Assembly (NCBI GenBank): GCA_902782905.1
Contig: CACZPB010000064.1
Location: forward strand, 1 to 9,555
Origin: an uncultured bacterium
GTDB lineage: Bacteria; Cyanobacteriota; Vampirovibrionia; Gastranaerophilales; Gastranaerophilaceae
DNA: 9,555 nt
Direction: 5' to 3'
The notes below the pieces were generated by a model. It searched no databases. It saw only the letters and a program-made list of their open reading frames with translations, and was not told the DNA's origin. Shown piece after piece: positions 5,692 through 9,555 of this stretch; position 1 is the stretch's first letter, and every line of letters begins with the position of its first letter. Made by a program: the position numbers and the translations under genes.

Positions 5692-8283
5692 TTATCTGAT
5701 TTCTTTTAATTCTAACGTAGTTTTGTTATTGTTAATATCACCTTTTAACAAGACTCTGTAATATTTTGAATTCTTCTCGCTTGCTTTGATTTGAGGAATC
5801 TTCGACAACTTTTGCTGATATAATTCTCTTGAATGTTCCGGTCTGAATACAACCTTTAAAATAAAACTCAACGGAACGCCGAAAATTCTTATTCCTTTTG
5901 GCGCATCCTTGCTATAGTGCCAGAATAGCTGCAAATCGGCATATTGTTTTTCCATCTCATAACTGCCTTCCAAATATATTGCAGACAATTCGTGCCAAGC
6001 TGTCATGTTTATATTGTTTATTTCTTCATTATGAACATCAAACGTACCTTTTATGTCATCTTTCATCATATCTTTTTGCGTTAAATCAAAATTTGTGATT
6101 TGAGATATTTTGTATTTTGTATCTTTAATCATAAATTCTTTGTCACCGAGCTTTGGTAAAAATCCCTCTTTTACTTCAAACGTACAATGGGCATCCAAAA
6201 ATCTGAACATGTCTTTTGCATCTATATCTACTTTAGCCTGAGCAATTCCTTCTATTTGATTTTTAAGATTAAGCGTCATATCGGCAACTTTATTGGAGTT
6301 TATATTATTAGCTTCAAACGTCATCTTTGATGTATTTTTTGCAAAATCATAAACCCCTTTTGCATGGATTACACCATCAGCAAATTTCATATCCTTCATG
6401 TTGAAATTAAATATATTATTTTTCATGCTGCCAAGCAGGTTTACATTTTGAAGTATAAACTTATCCCTTTTAATTTCATTAATAATAATTTCCCAGTTGT
6501 TGATAGTAATATCAGCTTCTTTTACTTTTTTGGTCAAATCATTCGGATCAATTTTCTTTGTAGGTTTGTTTGTCTGAGGAGTTGTTTCCAGAAGCAATTT
6601 GTCCAGAAACATCTTCATATTATAAACTATTGTTTCGCCATAAATATTATTTTTAAGGCTTAAGTCTGCCGAATATTTTTCGCCTTTAAAAAACCCGTTA
6701 GAAGTTACATTGCATATGCCGTTTTTTGACACAATATGAGCTCGATCAATATGAAATGCCTTATGTCTTGCTTTGACTATGTCAAAACTGCCTAAAACTT
6801 GGTTATTAACAAAATCATATTTTATATCACCCCTAAATTCTCCACCCTTTACTTTTTCACCAAATGAACCCGTAACAGAAGTTGGAGCGTATCCGTTTGT
6901 GTGACAAGTTATATATTGAGGAACGAATTTGTCCGGATCACGCTTATCTATATTTTTTACAAAAAGACCGTCTCCGGAAATTACAATATTCTCTTTGTTA
7001 GAATCAGAGTAAGAATATTTGAATTCTTTTAAGTACAAATCATTATCATCTTTGAAAGTGTTGGCGTATATCTTTCTTTTATAATTTCTTAACCCTAAAT
7101 AAAATGAATTATAAATCAAATCACTATTTACAGGAATATCAATATTATAATATACATCAGGCTTTCTTAATTTTATCTTGTAAACTAATCCGACATCAAC
7201 CGAGTTCAAAACAGTAAGATTCGGAACATAGTCAAATTTCTTGGTAAGAGTTGTTTGCATAGTTCCGATAACTAACTTCTTTTGACGGTTTAATAAATCT
7301 GTAATTTTAAGAGTATGCACAACTTTTTCTTTTCCCAATATACCAACTGCTGTCGAGTCAACATTTTGCCCTCTAAAATAGAAAACTCCTTCCTTAAAGA
7401 ACAAGGGGATATCAAACCATACTGCATTTGCACTAAGATTATGTGCGACACATGTTCCCCAAAGGCCATCATTATTGAATTTTAGGTTTGCGTCAGCAGT
7501 TCCTTTAAAATTCTTGAAATTCTCTATAAACTTTTTAGAAGGGTCTTGTGCTTTTTGAAGATGCAATAATATTGGCATAATTTCTGATGCCGGCAACTTT
7601 TCACCTTTTATATCAAAGTCCTTGGACTTATTCTCATCAATCAAAATACCATCTAAATAAAGGTGAGAGTTTCCTATAGTTATTTCAAATTTATTCGCTT
7701 TAAGTTTATTATCTGCAACGCAAAGAGAACCAGAATTACCCAATTTAAGTGTTTCTTTTAAAAGCGGAGATTCGATTGCTAGTTTTAAATTTATAACGTC
7801 CTTTTGTGTATTAATGTTTTCTCCGTAAATATTAACTTTATCAGATTTAAAAGCTATTTTTTGTATATGAACTTCAGGAATAATATTTGGTTCAAAATTA
7901 CCTTTTTTCTTTTTCTTTTTTTCTTTTTTAAATTGTTTAAAACAATTTCCGTCAATATATATATTATCAGCACTAACTAACGTCAGATGTTTTTGTAATA
8001 ACTTATATTTTAGGGAGAGTTTTTTAATATCCACAGCAGAGACTTTGTTATTTTTTGCATTCAAACTCTCTAAGTTTAAAACAACAACAAACTTCGGAGA
8101 TATCTTTAAATCTAATCCCTCGATAGTTGCTTCCATATCGGTTTTGTTTTTAATCAAAGACTCCAGTCTATTGATTGTTACTTTACTATTTATTATTTGC
8201 GGTAACAAAAATACAATACCCAAATAAACACAAATCACAAATAGCAATAAAATGCCAAAAGTTATTTTAAGAATCTTTTTCAT
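5692..8283 (-). CDS. AsmA-like envelope protein, membrane anchored
   Basis: An 863-residue protein with a single N-terminal membrane segment (about residues 7-30, after KKILK) and a long beta-strand-rich body. It begins like AsmA/TamB/YhdP-type proteins: an N-terminal anchor, a strand pair at 50-75 (MEATIEGLDLKISPKF, LNLESLNAKN), then repeated short strands with G-x-F, D-x and K-G patterns to the end. Members of this clan are known as elongated lipid-transfer or assembly proteins spanning the periplasm. A second strand-rich part (about 580-760) and the C-terminal LLKGDINNNKTTLELKEI fit the same repeat style. A lysine-rich tract lies at 119-127. I infer a role in outer-membrane lipid or protein assembly. 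The N-terminal ATG at 8283 has no SD but has a -10 box six bases upstream. It heads the minus-strand run and diverges from the plus-strand secreted gene. Confidence 0.85.
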   Translation of the reverse strand: MKKILKITFGILLLFVICVYLGIVFLLPQIINSKVTINRLESLIKNKTDMEATIEGLDLKISPKFVVVLNLESLNAKNNKVSAVDIKKLSLKYKLLQKHLTLVSADNIYIDGNCFKQFKKEKKKKKKGNFEPNIIPEVHIQKIAFKSDKVNIYGENINTQKDVINLKLAIESPLLKETLKLGNSGSLCVADNKLKANKFEITIGNSHLYLDGILIDENKSKDFDIKGEKLPASEIMPILLHLQKAQDPSKKFIENFKNFKGTADANLKFNNDGLWGTCVAHNLSANAVWFDIPLFFKEGVFYFRGQNVDSTAVGILGKEKVVHTLKITDLLNRQKKLVIGTMQTTLTKKFDYVPNLTVLNSVDVGLVYKIKLRKPDVYYNIDIPVNSDLIYNSFYLGLRNYKRKIYANTFKDDNDLYLKEFKYSYSDSNKENIVISGDGLFVKNIDKRDPDKFVPQYITCHTNGYAPTSVTGSFGEKVKGGEFRGDIKYDFVNNQVLGSFDIVKARHKAFHIDRAHIVSKNGICNVTSNGFFKGEKYSADLSLKNNIYGETIVYNMKMFLDKLLLETTPQTNKPTKKIDPNDLTKKVKEADITINNWEIIINEIKRDKFILQNVNLLGSMKNNIFNFNMKDMKFADGVIHAKGVYDFAKNTSKMTFEANNINSNKVADMTLNLKNQIEGIAQAKVDIDAKDMFRFLDAHCTFEVKEGFLPKLGDKEFMIKDTKYKISQITNFDLTQKDMMKDDIKGTFDVHNEEINNINMTAWHELSAIYLEGSYEMEKQYADLQLFWHYSKDAPKGIRIFGVPLSFILKVVFRPEHSRELYQQKLSKIPQIKASEKNSKYYRVLLKGDINNNKTTLELKEIR

Positions 8284-8318
8284 ACAAATATTGTATTATA
8301 ATATTTTATGATATACAA
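8284..8318 (-). promoter_or_regulatory. Candidate promoter for AsmA, leaderless geometry
   Basis: Reading the minus strand, TTGTAT (8318-8313), a 17-base spacer and TACAAT (8295-8290) are followed by ATTTGT and the ATG at 8283. The -10 to ATG gap of six bases puts the first transcribed base on the start codon, as at the HAD gene. The -35 keeps only the TTG of the consensus. The alternative TATAAT on this strand (8302-8297) gives an 11-base gap instead. The region overlaps the plus-strand promoter. Confidence 0.5.
8297..8302 (+). promoter_or_regulatory. Candidate -10 box for the plus-strand secreted protein
   Basis: A perfect TATAAT lies 66 bases before the chosen start at 8368, and no good -35 is visible at the expected spacing. 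Transcription would begin near 8308, giving a 5' leader of about 60 bases. The box is self-overlapping with the minus-strand promoter of AsmA (TATAAT is also present on the other strand here), so the two divergent genes may compete for polymerase. Confidence 0.4.
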
Positions 8319-8367
8319 TAATTCCATAAAAAATGCTGTGTTAATAGAAAATATAGGAATTAAGAGG

Positions 8368-9414
8368 ATGAAAAAATTTTTCAAATTTTTATGTTTAGGA
8401 ATAATTGTTACTTTGATGAATTCCGGCATTGTATCAGCTGAAATCACAAAGAACTTTTATGGTTATCAGGTAAAAAATGTTAACATTAGAGAACTTGCAT
8501 ATGAAATAAATAGTGCAATTAATACATATCAGGGGAATGACAAATTCAATCCGCTAGAAAACGTCAGAAATGCTTATATATATTCTGATGAAGACAGCAG
8601 TTATTTTGTAAGATTGTATCCTGCAAACCAAAACACAAACATTTATGTTGTTTCAAATGAACGATATGACGTTGATAAAAATGAAATGACAGATTTATTA
8701 ACAAAGGGTGACTACAAATACGCCAAGCTGGAAGATAAGGACGCTTTAAAGGAATACAAATTTGATTTCTTTACACTTGCAAGAAAACAAGAATTAGGTA
8801 ATTTTTACATTTCACCTGATTTGGTAAAACCTTTGAAAACAGGTATGAAAAAATTAAATAATCATATGGCAAAAGACAATAAAAAAACATCTGTTTTCCC
8901 ATATACTCCTGATACAGAACCTATTGACTTAGATTGTATTGATACAACCAGTATGTATGATGAGAATGCTAAAATTGCTATTATACAAAAAGAGTATCGT
9001 CTAAAACAAAAAGAAAACAAATATGTACACGCTTATGAATACGTTTTAACTAACAAAAACAATTCGAACGCTACTGTTACCGCAACAAGTGAAAGAGTTG
9101 CAGCTCTAAAAGACGTAACAACGGAATCTTTTGTAGATTTAGACAGACTTGATTTGCTTGATACTGTTGCAACATTCCCGCCAGTACTGGTTCTAACAGC
9201 CGGCACATCTGCATTATGCAGCATTCCTAACTGGGTAAGATTAGCAAGAATTACAGCAGAAGCAAAAAGATTTTCTAATTCTTTACCCGAAAATTATGAT
9301 CTTAAACAACAAGCTGATATGAGAATTTTGGTTTTGAAGTATAAAGATGATCCAAAACCTCTCAATTTTAACATCAAATTTGCAAACGGAAAAGTACACA
9401 ATATTACATTCTAA
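8368..9414 (+). CDS. Secreted protein of unknown function
   Basis: A 348-residue exported protein, the only plus-strand gene. The start at 8368 is chosen because it gives a clean signal peptide (MKKFFKFL, then a hydrophobic core, then VSA at 22-24 before Glu25) and AGGA lies nine bases upstream. The frame is open 20 codons further to an ATG at 8308, but that would put a polar stretch before the signal peptide. After the signal peptide comes a mixed alpha/beta region to about residue 170, a low-complexity Asp/Thr-rich linker (about 175-200), a strand region (HAYEYVLTNK at 221-230), and a hydrophobic segment at about 268-289 that could be a second membrane-associated helix. It ends in a strand (LNFNIKFANGKVHNITF). 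I recognise no family. It shares a divergent promoter region with AsmA, so an envelope role is plausible. Confidence 0.8.
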   Translation: MKKFFKFLCLGIIVTLMNSGIVSAEITKNFYGYQVKNVNIRELAYEINSAINTYQGNDKFNPLENVRNAYIYSDEDSSYFVRLYPANQNTNIYVVSNERYDVDKNEMTDLLTKGDYKYAKLEDKDALKEYKFDFFTLARKQELGNFYISPDLVKPLKTGMKKLNNHMAKDNKKTSVFPYTPDTEPIDLDCIDTTSMYDENAKIAIIQKEYRLKQKENKYVHAYEYVLTNKNNSNATVTATSERVAALKDVTTESFVDLDRLDLLDTVATFPPVLVLTAGTSALCSIPNWVRLARITAEAKRFSNSLPENYDLKQQADMRILVLKYKDDPKPLNFNIKFANGKVHNITF

Positions 9415-9440
9415 GATATAGACCTAAAACAAATTAGCTC

Positions 9441-9470
9441 AAAAAGGACTTTCAAAGAGAGTCCTTTTTT
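9441..9470. terminator. Strong, probably bidirectional intrinsic terminator
   Basis: AAAAAGGACT pairs perfectly with AGTCCTTTTT (10 bp), and the stem can extend three more base pairs (one T-G) leaving a 3-base loop. The T-run follows the stem directly on the plus strand, and the mirrored A-run on the left arm gives T on the minus strand. It ends the plus-strand gene, whose stop is at 9412-9414, and could also stop a gene coming from the right. Confidence 0.85.
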
Positions 9471-9555
9471 AATATATACACTTCTCACTCAAGACAAACT
9501 TAACGCACCATTAAATAAACATAAAAAACAGAGAAAAACACTGATTCCGTTTGCA
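9471..9555. other. Right-edge sequence with no gene that can be supported
   Basis: The last 85 bases carry no complete ORF. Minus-strand frames stay open from the edge for 15-22 codons before stopping (for example a hydrophobic frame ending near 9490), so the tail of a convergent gene may be here, but nothing separates this from chance. Confidence 0.3.

Noticed and set aside
6364..6663. Plus-strand ORF of 99 codons inside the AsmA-like gene
   Set aside because: Antisense shadow of a long coherent coding sequence, with composition typical of reversed AT-rich codons.
8308..8367. ATG at 8308 as start of the plus-strand secreted protein
   Set aside because: It adds 20 mostly polar residues in front of a complete signal peptide; the ATG at 8368 has AGGA nine bases upstream. 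The 8308 ATG does sit close behind a TATAAT, so a leaderless longer form is not fully excluded.
1..9555. CRISPR, tRNA, rRNA, transposase or integration-site signals
   Set aside because: No spaced direct repeats, clover-leaf sequences, terminal inverted repeats or recombinase genes were found on reading both strands.

Overview
The window is AT-rich bacterial chromosome with short intergenic gaps, ordinary bacterial starts and SD sites, and mostly secreted or envelope-linked hypothetical genes. An AsmA-type envelope protein, signal-peptide proteins with Ala-x-Ala-like cleavage sites and the style of several hypothetical proteins suggest a two-membrane, low-GC host. From memory of such proteins (not checked by any search) the best guess is the gut Gastranaerophilales / Vampirovibrionia (Melainabacteria) group. 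No rRNA, tRNA, CRISPR array, insertion sequence or phage gene was seen.

Layout. All genes but one lie on the minus strand. Reading in the direction of transcription from the divergent region at about 8284-8367: (1) a large AsmA-like protein (8283-5692), (2) a HAD-IB phosphatase of the MtnX/PSP type (5663-5028), (3) a secreted M48-like metallopeptidase homologue whose HExxH is HSIAH (5026-4328), and (4) a secreted protein of unknown function (4326-3526). Genes 2, 3 and 4 are separated by single bases, and the run ends at a short hairpin plus T-tract (about 3490-3463). A second set follows: (5) a class III PLP aminotransferase (3418-1964), (6) an alpha/beta hydrolase with a Cys in the nucleophile position (1964-1122) and (7) a four-helix small membrane protein (1131-796). 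Each overlaps the next by 1 or 10 bases, so they are probably one translationally coupled operon. (8) A GNAT-like acetyltransferase (742 to beyond base 1) runs off the left edge. On the plus strand, divergent from AsmA, is (9) a secreted protein of unknown function (8368-9414), closed by a strong and probably bidirectional terminator (9441-9470).

How they may work together. Genes 1-4 look like an envelope set: a membrane-anchored AsmA-like protein, two exported proteins and one cytoplasmic phosphatase. Genes 5-7 look like a small metabolic cassette in which an aminotransferase and an acyl-hydrolase/transferase-like enzyme probably act on one pathway, perhaps with a membrane partner; no substrate can be read from the sequence. 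The most notable points are two active-site substitutions (Ser to Cys in the hydrolase, Glu to Ser in the M48 homologue), and two operon-head starts (AsmA and HAD) in which a -10 box lies exactly six bases before the ATG with no SD, the geometry expected for leaderless transcripts. I do not see convincing evidence of an entirely new multi-gene system.
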